From Mesobacillus maritimus (GTDB taxonomy: Bacteria > Bacillota > Bacilli > Bacillales > Cytobacillaceae), in NCBI RefSeq assembly GCF_019749255.1, contig NZ_JACWFH010000012.1, forward strand, positions 186,001 to 250,000: a stretch of DNA of 64,000 nucleotides, read 5' to 3'. The translations under genes and the position numbers were made by a program. The notes beneath the pieces were generated by a model that saw only the letters and a program-made list of their open reading frames with translations, did no database searches and was not told the origin of the DNA. This document shows positions 8,554 through 16,022 of the stretch, in pieces (position 1 is the first letter of the stretch; the number at the start of each line of letters is the position of its first letter).

Positions 8554-8736
8554 TCAACTTAAGCTGAAAATAAATTTGACTGTATCAAAAAATGGCTCTG
8601 GCACCATAATGATTTCAATCAGAAAGTATAAAAAGATGCTAATGAAAGGCACCGCAAGGAAATAAGATTTCTTCTTACGTAACGCCATCACCAAAGACAC
8701 TCCTGTAATCAAGATTAAGAGTATAAATACGAACAT
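8554..8736 (-). CDS. Small two-helix membrane protein, first gene of the symporter operon
   Basis: 60 residues from the ATG at 8736, chosen because AAGGAGG sits seven bases upstream; the in-frame extension to 8787 would read through the operator region. Two hydrophobic segments (about 1-20 and 27-46) are separated by RKKKS. No family was recognised. It lies 75 bp before the DUF4212 gene and just behind the cre site, so it probably belongs to the same transcript. Confidence 0.65.
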   Translation of the reverse strand: MFVFILLILITGVSLVMALRKKKSYFLAVPFISIFLYFLIEIIMVPEPFFDTVKFIFSLS

Positions 8737-8750
8737 AATAGACACCTCCT

Positions 8751-8764
8751 TGTAAGCGCTACCA
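8751..8764. promoter_or_regulatory. cre site (CcpA operator) of the symporter operon
   Basis: TGTAAGCGCTACCA matches every position of the CcpA consensus TGWAARCGYTWNCW. It lies 15 bp upstream of the start at 8736, just behind the ribosome site. A weak promoter candidate (TTGATT, 16 bp, CATATT on the minus strand) is directly upstream. A cre at or after the transcription start normally means repression by CcpA with HPr-Ser-P when glucose is present. Confidence 0.8.
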
Positions 8765-9129
8765 AATATGTTTGATAAATGAAACAAATCAAATTACTTT
8801 TGCACACTACGTTCAGTTTATTTAATTTTTAGAAAATTGTAATTTTTATTATCCATGCTTCATACCTCATGGTCAAGAAAAAAAAACGACGAAATTTAGG
8901 ACAGTCCTGTCGACACGTCCAACCTATTTTTTCCTCAGCCCCATGAGGAAAAGGGTTCCACCACTCTGCTCTTTGTCGAAAAAAAAATGGGGGGTTGAGG
9001 GGATTGGATACTAGTATTTTAATGAACTAGCTTTTTTGTATTTTAGCGCTTTGCTAAGTGGGTGAGGGTGAATACTTTTCCGGAAATATTTAGTTTGGCT
9101 AGATGCGTTGTTTACTCTGCTGCTTTGCT

Positions 9130-9665
9130 TTCAACGTAGATAGAGATAGGGCATCAACCACCTTATTGGTGACCTTACTGGCCTTCCTCTTTACCCTATT
9201 AAGGAGCAAAGCATCTCTATTGATGACCTATCTAGCTTTCTTTCAACCTAGATAGGTTACCAACTACACCTATTGACGACCTTTCTGAGTTTCTTGCACC
9301 CTAGTTAGGTCACCAACGACCTCCATTGACGACCTTTCTGAGTTTCTTGCACCCCAGTTAGGTCACCAACAACCTCCATTGACGACCTTTCTGAGTTTCT
9401 TGCACCCCAGTTAGGTCACCAACAACCTTCATTGACGACCTTTCTGAGTTTCTTGCACCCTAGTTAGGTCACCAACGACCTCCATTGACGACCTTTCTGA
9501 ATATCTTGCAACCTAGTTAGGTATCCAACTGCACCCATTGGTTACCCTTCTGCCTTTCTTTCAACCTAGATAGGTCACCAACAACACGTATTGGTGACTA
9601 GTTTACCTTTCCTTCACTCAGTTAGGCTATCAACTCAACCTACCGATGAACTTGCACCAGCCATT
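9130..9665. repeat. Tandem array of about ten 53-bp units
   Basis: The anchor ATTGA/ATTGG recurs at 9165, 9219, 9272, 9325, 9378, 9431, 9484, 9537 and 9590, with a decayed copy near 9642. Spacing is 53 bp (54 once). The central units at 9272-9484 are nearly identical. Each unit holds a GGTNACCAA / TTGGTGACC-type dyad around an 8-9-nt loop, then a T-rich run on the plus strand. There is no coding potential. The preceding stretch 8765-9129 shows nothing recognisable. The array ends about 25 bp from the pbpC terminator. Confidence 0.92.
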
Positions 9666-9689
9666 CTAGGCGAGCAATCCACACAAGAA

Positions 9690-9714
9690 AGACCAGTGGG
9701 CACCCCACTGGTCT
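9690..9714 (-). terminator. Terminator after pbpC
   Basis: A perfect 11-bp stem AGACCAGTGGG (9690-9700) with CCCACTGGTCT (9704-9714) is followed by TTCTTG on the minus strand. Confidence 0.75.
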
Positions 9715-9728
9715 ACTCCTAAAAAACT

Positions 9729-11720
9729 TTATTCTTTTTCGGCAACAAACACATTCTTAACGCGAACGGTTGCTGACTTTGAGCGGTCGATGTCTTGTGC
9801 GTCTTCAAGCATCATGGAAATCAATAGATTTGGGTTATCGGGATTATAGCCGACGAACCAGCCGAGTTCACGGCCTTTTGTTCCCTGTTCCTCCTTGATT
9901 TCAGCCGTTCCCGTTTTACCGGCAAGAGGGAGACCTTCAATTCTAGCGATATGTGCGGTTCCATTTGGATCACTAACAACCTTTTTCAGCATGGAGTTGA
10001 GTCCTGCAGCGTTCTCCGCACTCACAAGCCCTTCTGCCCACACCTGCTTTTGTTCTTCCTCTGATAATAAAATCGGTTTGATTAAGTTCCCGTTATTGAC
10101 GAGTGGCGTGTAGGCCGCTGCCAAGTGCAGGATGTTCATCTCCACATGTCCTTGACCGTAACCAGAATCGGCCACTAGCATTTCACTACCAAGCTCGCCT
10201 ATTTGAGAAGCTTCTAGCGGATATGGATATTCCATCTTTTCAAACCCAAATTTTCGTAACCCATCTGCAAGATCATCCTTGCCAATTTCCAATGCAGTAC
10301 GAGCAAAATAAATATTATCTGAGTAAATGAGCGCCTTCTCAAGGTTCACCTTACCTGGCAAATTTGTCACACGGGTTACTTTGTAATCTCCCCATGAATC
10401 GTCCGGCTGCCATTGTTTATCATTGATTTCATATGCGGTATCAAGATTGATTTTACCGGTATTCAATCCAATTGCTGCTGTAATCGGCTTAATGACAGAT
10501 CCTGGAACATACGTCACCTTGAAACGATTAAGGTACGGTTTTAAAGGATCATCCTCTAGCGCCGTCCGTTCTGCAACCGAAATTCCTAGCGTTTCTGCAT
10601 TCGGGTCAAAACCAGGAGCACTTACCAGAGCTAATGTTTCCCCGGTAACTGAATTCATCGCTGCGGCTGTTCCGGCGTCGCCTTTTAGTTGATCATAAAT
10701 TTTCTGTTGGAGCACAATATCAATCGTAAGTTGAACATTTTCTCCATTTTCTACTGGTTTTTCAGCTAGGACTTTTTCAGTCCCATCTTCTTTTACAATC
10801 GAGATTTTAACGCCGTTTGTTCCTTTTAACTTCTCTTCAAAAACCTGCTCGAGGCCGCGTTTGCCGATAAAATCTTGGGCGGTGTAGCCTTTCCCCTCAT
10901 TTTTCTCGAGATCCTCCGCTGTTACCTCTGATACATAACCAACGAGATGAGATGCAGCCTCCCCATATGGGTATTCCCGCGCCCCAACTTCCGTATTGGT
11001 AACGCCATCTATGGAGAACACTTTATCCTTCAAATCCTCATCTGTTTTTGAAATATTTTTAAGTGGCACAAATAACTCTGGTTTTACCCAAGAAGCATTT
11101 ATTGCTTTATTGATTTGCTCTTCAGACATTTTTAACGTTTCACTCAGCTGCTTGACGGAGTTCTCAGACATTTTCCCAGGAACTACGCCAATTTGTAATG
11201 CCGTTCCATTAATGGCTAGTCCATTTCCTTTGCGGTCAATAATGTCTCCTCGCACAGCAGGCTGGGTATCAAAGCTAATTTTATCGCCTTCCTGCAGGTC
11301 TGGGAATATGTAGGTGGTATCCCAATTCACATACCAATTGTTGGTTTCCTCTCGTTCTTCTTTTACAAGAACGGCAGTATTATCAAACTCTATTGGTCCA
11401 GCTGCACTTTCCATACTTGCTGAATAAGCAAAACTGGCTTGTTCCTCCGCATCTGTTTCTTCTTCAGGCGGACTGAATTCAACATCAAGCTCTCCAATTT
11501 CGAGGTCCTGATAAATTTTATTATAGCGACCGACAAAATCTTCCTTTGTGATGGTATCTCTTGCTGGCTGTGAAAGTAGTTCATACATTTCTTCAAATTT
11601 TTGTTCATTCCAGAGATTCACATACTCTGAAAATCTCTCTTCGGGTGTTGGCTCCTTGCTCGAGCACCCGGCAATCAAAATCGTTAAAAGAATGGTGATC
11701 AGGATGATTGCTTTTTTCAA
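9729..11720 (-). CDS. pbpC: Class B penicillin-binding protein with MecA-type N-terminal domain (PBP3, PbpC-like)
   Basis: 663 residues from the TTG at 11720, which follows AAAGGGGGG; an upstream in-frame ATG lacks a ribosome site. The signal segment ends in the lipobox LIAGC (Cys19), so it is probably a lipoprotein on the outer membrane face. An NTF2-like MecA N-terminal domain spans about 25-150, then the dimerisation region, then the DD-transpeptidase with S408VIK, S467DN and K602TG. All catalytic motifs are intact. B. subtilis PBP3 (668 residues) has the same architecture and gives low-affinity transpeptidase activity with some beta-lactam tolerance. Confidence 0.92.
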   Translation of the reverse strand: MKKAIILITILLTILIAGCSSKEPTPEERFSEYVNLWNEQKFEEMYELLSQPARDTITKEDFVGRYNKIYQDLEIGELDVEFSPPEEETDAEEQASFAYSASMESAAGPIEFDNTAVLVKEEREETNNWYVNWDTTYIFPDLQEGDKISFDTQPAVRGDIIDRKGNGLAINGTALQIGVVPGKMSENSVKQLSETLKMSEEQINKAINASWVKPELFVPLKNISKTDEDLKDKVFSIDGVTNTEVGAREYPYGEAASHLVGYVSEVTAEDLEKNEGKGYTAQDFIGKRGLEQVFEEKLKGTNGVKISIVKEDGTEKVLAEKPVENGENVQLTIDIVLQQKIYDQLKGDAGTAAAMNSVTGETLALVSAPGFDPNAETLGISVAERTALEDDPLKPYLNRFKVTYVPGSVIKPITAAIGLNTGKINLDTAYEINDKQWQPDDSWGDYKVTRVTNLPGKVNLEKALIYSDNIYFARTALEIGKDDLADGLRKFGFEKMEYPYPLEASQIGELGSEMLVADSGYGQGHVEMNILHLAAAYTPLVNNGNLIKPILLSEEEQKQVWAEGLVSAENAAGLNSMLKKVVSDPNGTAHIARIEGLPLAGKTGTAEIKEEQGTKGRELGWFVGYNPDNPNLLISMMLEDAQDIDRSKSATVRVKNVFVAEKE

Positions 11721-11771
11721 TGTGATTCCCCCCTTTGGTCTAAATATTACCACATTTATGCATGTTCCACT

Positions 11772-11798
11772 AAAAAAACCCACCAAAATGGTGGGTTT
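11772..11798 (-). terminator. Terminator after spoIIQ
   Basis: AAACCCACC (11776-11784) pairs with GGTGGGTTT (11790-11798) and leads into seven T on the minus strand. Confidence 0.85.
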
Positions 11799-11822
11799 CT
11801 TGATTCTATTAATCACATGGCA

Positions 11823-12773
11823 TTAAGAGTTACTAGATTCAGTAGAGTTTGTTTCCTCTTTAGAGTCATCAGCTGGAGTTTCTTCTTCTGTGTCAGTTCC
11901 TTCTTCAGTTGAAGAGCCTTCTTCTTTGTCAGTACCTTCCTCAGTTGAAGCTCCTTCTTCTGTATCAGTACCTTCTTCAGTTGAAGATTCCTCATCAGTA
12001 CTTGTTCCGCTTGATTCAGTTGAAGTATCTTCATCCATATTCGATTCTTCGCCTGCTTCAGCTTTACCTGCATCGCCTTCAGTTTCAATCTTTGCATCCT
12101 CAAGGGCACTTACTGGCTTGTCCAAATAGTCAAGTGGATTTACAGGAGTACCGTCTTTGCGGATCTCAAAGTGTACATGAATACCGGCTTTTTCATTAAA
12201 CTGGCTAGTACCAGCAGTTGCGATTTGATCACCTTGCTTAACAGTGTCGCCTGCTTTTACTTTCATATTTTTAATTGACTGATACTGTGTTACAATTCCA
12301 TTGTCGTGTTCGATTTCGATTACGTTACCTAGCAGTGAATCTTCTTTAACCATTGTTACTTCTCCGCTTAAAGATGCAACAACATCAAATTCTTTGCCTT
12401 CTTTATCGGCAATATCAATTCCTGTGTTTGGATGATACTGGTTATTGTAAACTACTAGTGCAGCTTCTTGCTCTGCTTTGTCGCTGTTGTTGTCATAGAA
12501 TTGCATTTTGACAACAGCATTGTCGACATCTTCCACTGGCATTGTGAAATTTTCCAAAGACGTATTTACTTCTAATGCTGGTTCGTCATTGAACTGTCTG
12601 CTCGGATTATCCGTCGCTAGTTCATCTGTACTTTGTTGTTCACCGCTGCCTTGGAAGTAAAGAACACCTGTTAGTATGATTGCGGCACTTGCCAAATAAA
12701 TTGCTGGGTACACCCACCGCTTCTTAAAAAAGCGTTTAAAGCTCTTTTCTTGAGAAGATTTTTCCTCTCTCAT
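11823..12773 (-). CDS. spoIIQ: Forespore engulfment protein SpoIIQ (LytM/M23 domain)
   Basis: 316 residues from the ATG at 12773 (GAGGTG upstream). SpoIIQ is made in the forespore and binds SpoIIIAH across the intermembrane space to form the engulfment ratchet and feeding-tube channel. One transmembrane helix lies at about 20-42, then the LytM fold at about 100-225. Unlike B. subtilis SpoIIQ, the zinc ligands look complete: HPNTGID (His114, Asp120) and HVHFE (His199, His201). A ~90-residue acidic C-terminal tail has TEEGTDTEEG-type repeats. It is monocistronic. Confidence 0.93.
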   Translation of the reverse strand: MREEKSSQEKSFKRFFKKRWVYPAIYLASAAIILTGVLYFQGSGEQQSTDELATDNPSRQFNDEPALEVNTSLENFTMPVEDVDNAVVKMQFYDNNSDKAEQEAALVVYNNQYHPNTGIDIADKEGKEFDVVASLSGEVTMVKEDSLLGNVIEIEHDNGIVTQYQSIKNMKVKAGDTVKQGDQIATAGTSQFNEKAGIHVHFEIRKDGTPVNPLDYLDKPVSALEDAKIETEGDAGKAEAGEESNMDEDTSTESSGTSTDEESSTEEGTDTEEGASTEEGTDKEEGSSTEEGTDTEEETPADDSKEETNSTESSNS

Positions 12774-12845
12774 TTTCATCACCTCAGCAATCATTCTCAA
12801 CAGATTACAAAAAATATATACATTGAGTTAAAAATTTTTTACTGC

Positions 12846-12876
12846 TTATTTTTCGACAAACCTTGCAGAATTATAC
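12846..12876 (-). promoter_or_regulatory. Candidate sigma-F promoter of spoIIQ
   Basis: On the minus strand GTATA (12872-12876) is followed after 16 bp by CGAAAAATAA (12846-12855), close to the sigma-F form GYATA-N15/16-GGNNANANT with one departure. spoIIQ is a known sigma-F gene; the site itself is weak. Confidence 0.3.
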
Positions 12877-12909
12877 ACTTTTTATTAAAAATTAATTTGG
12901 AGGCTTTTT

Positions 12910-13329
12910 ATGAAATACGTCATCAGGATTTTGCCCGTCGTTTATATGGTGTTTATTTGGATTCTTTCAAGCATGCCCTCAGACGCCGTTGTTGAGTTAC
13001 CAGATAAGGGGATCGATGCTTTTATTAAAGAAAGTCTTCACCTTGTTGAGTTTGGTATTTTGTATGTTTTGCTGTTTTTAGCGGGGCTTACCTTTAAAAA
13101 CTTTAAACCCTTAATGAGTTTTATTTTTATGGGAGTCGCGATTAGCTATGGACTTGTCGATGAAATTCATCAATCCTTCGTGCCTTATCGTTCTGCGACG
13201 GTGATCGACTTTGTCAAAGATACGATTGGGGTGTTGGTTGCTTCTCATTTTATGCATCATGCTTATTTTAGTGGGAAGTTTGGTGTGTTGGGGGATTGGT
13301 TGAGGAAGTTTGCTGAGCGGGTGAGGTGA
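12910..13329 (+). CDS. VanZ-like family membrane protein
   Basis: 139 residues, ATG preceded by TTTGGAGGC. Four hydrophobic helices are interrupted by the VanZ signature: WILSSMPSD near the start, HLVEFGILYVLLF in the second helix, and DEIHQSFVPYRSATVIDFVKDTIG (residues about 83-106). VanZ of Tn1546 gives low-level teicoplanin resistance; chromosomal relatives are mostly uncharacterised. It is one of few plus-strand genes and is divergent from spoIIQ. It is followed by palindromic repeats and a nuclease gene. Confidence 0.85.
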   Translation: MKYVIRILPVVYMVFIWILSSMPSDAVVELPDKGIDAFIKESLHLVEFGILYVLLFLAGLTFKNFKPLMSFIFMGVAISYGLVDEIHQSFVPYRSATVIDFVKDTIGVLVASHFMHHAYFSGKFGVLGDWLRKFAERVR

Positions 13330-13334
13330 TTTTT

Positions 13335-13503
13335 ATTCCCCTAGAGGGAATATCCCGCCTATTTAATCACTCTAGGGCGATTATGTTGAAACGTATATTC
13401 CCCCTAGGGCGAATATATGCCTCGTAAGGGGGAATATATCTGTTCTAAGGGGGATTATAATTTTGCACCTCTTTATTATATTCTCCCTAAGGGTAATATA
13501 ATT
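13335..13503. repeat. Cluster of TATATTCCCCCTAGGG-type palindromes
   Basis: Five or six copies of a palindromic motif built on TATATTCCC-CTAG-GGGAATATA lie in 170 bp. Full palindromes are at 13335-13351, 13394-13417 (11 of 12 pairs match) and 13476-13502; half-sites are near 13370-13385, 13425-13440 and 13446-13460. Spacing is irregular. They start six bases after the VanZ stop codon. Similar half-sites recur at 54.7 kb. Confidence 0.75.
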
Positions 13504-13615
13504 TACCCCCACCCCTATATCGTCACAAAGCTTTCACAAATATCAAGCAGTTCCATGAAGGAAACCGCCCCGCGGTGCCGTATTTTACTATCAAACCCAA
13601 TAAGGAGGACTCAAT

Positions 13616-14617
13616 TTGTATATAAAACCTCGCCCAATCCCCCTAAATGTGCTGTTTTGCCATGCTCTAATCCCCAGACTAAGGCCCGACCATCCAAAAA
13701 TACCTCAATTAGAAAGAGAAATCCGCAGTTATATGTCAGGGTATCGTGGTGAAAAGGCGACTGAATACCATTTAACGTTCCTAGATGACAAAAAACATCA
13801 TCTATTCGGTGGTTTGCGTCTCCCTCACGAACAGCACTACTTCCAAATGGACACACCTATCCTCACGCGTAAGTATATTCTCATTCTCGAAACCAAAAAC
13901 ATGGGTGGTGAACTAGATTTTAGTCCTGAGCAATTTAGCCAAAACTCTTATTATGGAAAAAAGGGTTATAAAAATCCGATTGTACAAGTAAACCGTCATA
14001 AAGAGCAGTTACAAGATTGGCTAAAGACTCATAAACTCCCTTTAACTATCCCGATAATCCCCCTTGTCGTTCTTAGCAACCCGTCGGCCATCATCAAAAG
14101 TGATGATCCAGTCATTCTTCAACAGGTTTGTAAAGTTGAGAATCTTAAAAGTAAAACCATCCATCTCACTAATCATTATACGAAGGACGTTCTGACAGAT
14201 AAGTTGTTTAAAAAAATCTCTAGACTTCTCCTACAAGACGACACTCCTCTCTACCCAGAAATCAAAAAAACTTACGCAATTTCACCACAAGACATCCTCC
14301 CTGGGGTGCGGTGTCCTAATTGTCCTACTTCCAAAATGGTGAGGAAGGATCGCACTTGGATATGTCCTCATTGTTTAAACCATTCCTATGATGCATACCA
14401 TGACGCGATACTAGATTACTTCCTTTTCAATAAACAGACCATCACCAACAAAGAACTAAGAGAATATTTAGGAATCGACTGCATAAAAACAGCGAGTAAG
14501 CTCTTGTTATTCTTGGATTTACCTAGCACTGGCCAGAAAAAAGGGCGCATCTACCAACTTCCTACCGATTTCCTTGACCAACTAGAAGCACGATACTATA
14601 GGTTAACGAAAAAATGA
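13616..14617 (+). CDS. NERD-domain nuclease-like protein with zinc ribbon
   Basis: 333 residues, TTG start at 13616 after AAGGAGGA. Residues about 40-160 fit the nuclease-related NERD fold: YRGEKATEYHL, LILETKNMGG (the E-x-K of PD-(D/E)XK-like enzymes) and QVNRHKEQLQDWL. A zinc ribbon follows (CPNC..CPHC, about 235-262), then a ~70-residue helical, possibly winged-helix, C-terminus. NERD proteins are common Bacillus accessory genes; DNA or RNA processing is supposed, with no pathway known. Together with vanZ it forms a plus-strand pair between spoIIQ and spoIID that is absent from the B. subtilis order. Confidence 0.82.
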   Translation: MYIKPRPIPLNVLFCHALIPRLRPDHPKIPQLEREIRSYMSGYRGEKATEYHLTFLDDKKHHLFGGLRLPHEQHYFQMDTPILTRKYILILETKNMGGELDFSPEQFSQNSYYGKKGYKNPIVQVNRHKEQLQDWLKTHKLPLTIPIIPLVVLSNPSAIIKSDDPVILQQVCKVENLKSKTIHLTNHYTKDVLTDKLFKKISRLLLQDDTPLYPEIKKTYAISPQDILPGVRCPNCPTSKMVRKDRTWICPHCLNHSYDAYHDAILDYFLFNKQTITNKELREYLGIDCIKTASKLLLFLDLPSTGQKKGRIYQLPTDFLDQLEARYYRLTKK

Positions 14618-14652
14618 CTTATAATAGACAACACCTCCATGACCTTCAATAG

Positions 14653-14680
14653 AAAAAACCAGAGCATATAAGCCCTGGTT
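14653..14680 (-). terminator. Terminator after spoIID
   Basis: AACCAG-GC / GC-CTGGTT stem (14657-14680) followed by six T on the minus strand, just past the spoIID stop. Confidence 0.7.
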
Positions 14681-14685
14681 CACCC

Positions 14686-15720
14686 TTACTTCTTCGCCGT
14701 TACTTGGGCCAAGGTGCTTTCGCCTGAGGCGATTTCGACTCCTTGGTAATAGTGCTGGACGATATCTTTATAGTTCTTGCCTTCGGCGGCCATGCCATTT
14801 GCGCCGTATTGGCTCATGCCGACGCCGTGTCCGTAACCTTTTGTTTCAATCACGATGTTGTCGCCTTTGGCATACCATTTAAAATCACTAGAATTTAATC
14901 CGAGCGTCTCACGGACCACTTTTCCGCTTAAAACTTTACCGGCGATTTCCACTTTTCCGACGCGATTGCCTTCTGTCTTTTGCGTAATCGTGCCAACCTC
15001 GCTTCGATTTGACAGTTTAACGCCAAGCTTATTTTCAAACTCACGAATAGGGATGATTTTTTGCTCTGTATATTTAGGAGAATTTTTATCCCAAGGGCTC
15101 TTTACACTACGGAGATAAGGGATATTATTTGACCAATAATCTTCTGAGTTTTCAGTAAAGCCATTGCTGGTTGAAAAGAACGTTGCCTCAATTGGCTCGC
15201 CATCATAGGTTAATATCTGCCCATCGGTTGCTTGAACGGCCTCTTTCACTTTTGCATACTTTTGCGTAAAAGCAGATCCCCATTGCTGCTGCAATTCCGC
15301 TTTATTTTTATAAACCTGATGGGCTTGGGTATCGGTGACATGGGCGCCATCTGGTAAACCCTTTGTTCCTGATCCCATCATTTGTTTCACATAGTATGTT
15401 CTTGCCGTAAGCGCTTGTGCCTTTAATGCCTCCAATTCAAATTCGGCTGGCATTTCAGCTGCGACGACGCCAATTAAGTATTCATTGAGTGGCACTTTCT
15501 CCACTTGGGACTGAGCGGTACGGAAGACGGCGACCTCGACGCTTGAGTCTGCGGATGGTTCGGCAGAGACCTCAACTTCAGTGGTGGTGTTCACCTCTTC
15601 ACTAAGTTCACCACTTGTCTGATCTCCACTAAAGGGAAGCACCAGGACAGTTGGAATTAGGAGGGTAACTGTAAATAGAAGAGCTGCTAGGACGAAGATT
15701 GGGTTGAATTTTTTTTTCAT
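14686..15720 (-). CDS. spoIID: Stage II sporulation protein D (lytic transglycosylase)
   Basis: 344 residues. A membrane anchor at about 7-30 is followed by a Thr/Ser/Glu-rich linker and the SpoIID/LytB domain (about 65-335): PLNEYLIGVVAAEMPAEFE, ALKAQALTARTYYVKQ, ATFFSTSNGFTENSEDYW and GYGHGVGMSQYGANGMA. It cuts denuded peptidoglycan glycan strands as part of the SpoIIDMP engulfment complex in the mother cell. Glu88 in the AAEMPAEF segment corresponds to the known catalytic Glu. It lies downstream of murA with its own terminator and promoter. Confidence 0.95.
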   Translation of the reverse strand: MKKKFNPIFVLAALLFTVTLLIPTVLVLPFSGDQTSGELSEEVNTTTEVEVSAEPSADSSVEVAVFRTAQSQVEKVPLNEYLIGVVAAEMPAEFELEALKAQALTARTYYVKQMMGSGTKGLPDGAHVTDTQAHQVYKNKAELQQQWGSAFTQKYAKVKEAVQATDGQILTYDGEPIEATFFSTSNGFTENSEDYWSNNIPYLRSVKSPWDKNSPKYTEQKIIPIREFENKLGVKLSNRSEVGTITQKTEGNRVGKVEIAGKVLSGKVVRETLGLNSSDFKWYAKGDNIVIETKGYGHGVGMSQYGANGMAAEGKNYKDIVQHYYQGVEIASGESTLAQVTAKK

Positions 15721-15776
15721 GAATGGCCTCCATAACGATTGAATTATTTAAACGGAGAAGTACCCGTCTCCCTTCA

Positions 15777-15806
15777 ATCATATGGTGCAGGACAAGCATT
15801 TATGTC
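15777..15806 (-). promoter_or_regulatory. Candidate sigma-E promoter of spoIID
   Basis: On the minus strand GACATAAA (15799-15806) and CATATGAT (15777-15784) are separated by 14 bp, close to the sigma-E pattern with a CATAnnnT -10. spoIID is a classic sigma-E gene. The distance to the start codon is about 57 bp. The rest of the gap 15807-15956 shows nothing else. Confidence 0.45.
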
Positions 15807-15956
15807 ATCAACCTACCTTCTAAATTAGATGAAATTTAGGTTACAACTTATCCAACTTCGGTAACTTTTTTACAATTTCATCATATTCCATACTTTTACG
15901 AATGAATTTGCCTATTTCCCCATATGGATATAAAAATTCAATTTTGAATTAACAGC

Positions 15957-15992
15957 AAAAAACCGCAGAATCTCGCTGGATTCTCCGGTTTA
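15957..15992 (-). terminator. Terminator after murA
   Basis: AAACCGCAGAATC pairs with GATTCTCCGGTTT around a six-base loop, then TTTTTTGC on the minus strand. Confidence 0.8.
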
Positions 15993-16022
15993 ATGGGGAT
16001 TTTATTCTCATGTTTACCTATC

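Noticed and set aside
9130-9665. CRISPR array
   Set aside because: Units repeat along their whole 53-bp length with no unique spacers, and no cas genes are in the window. The same holds for the other arrays.
11813-12199. Lys/Leu-rich minus-strand frame and Ser-rich plus-strand frames over the spoIIQ tail
   Set aside because: Shadows of the acidic repeat tail of spoIIQ.
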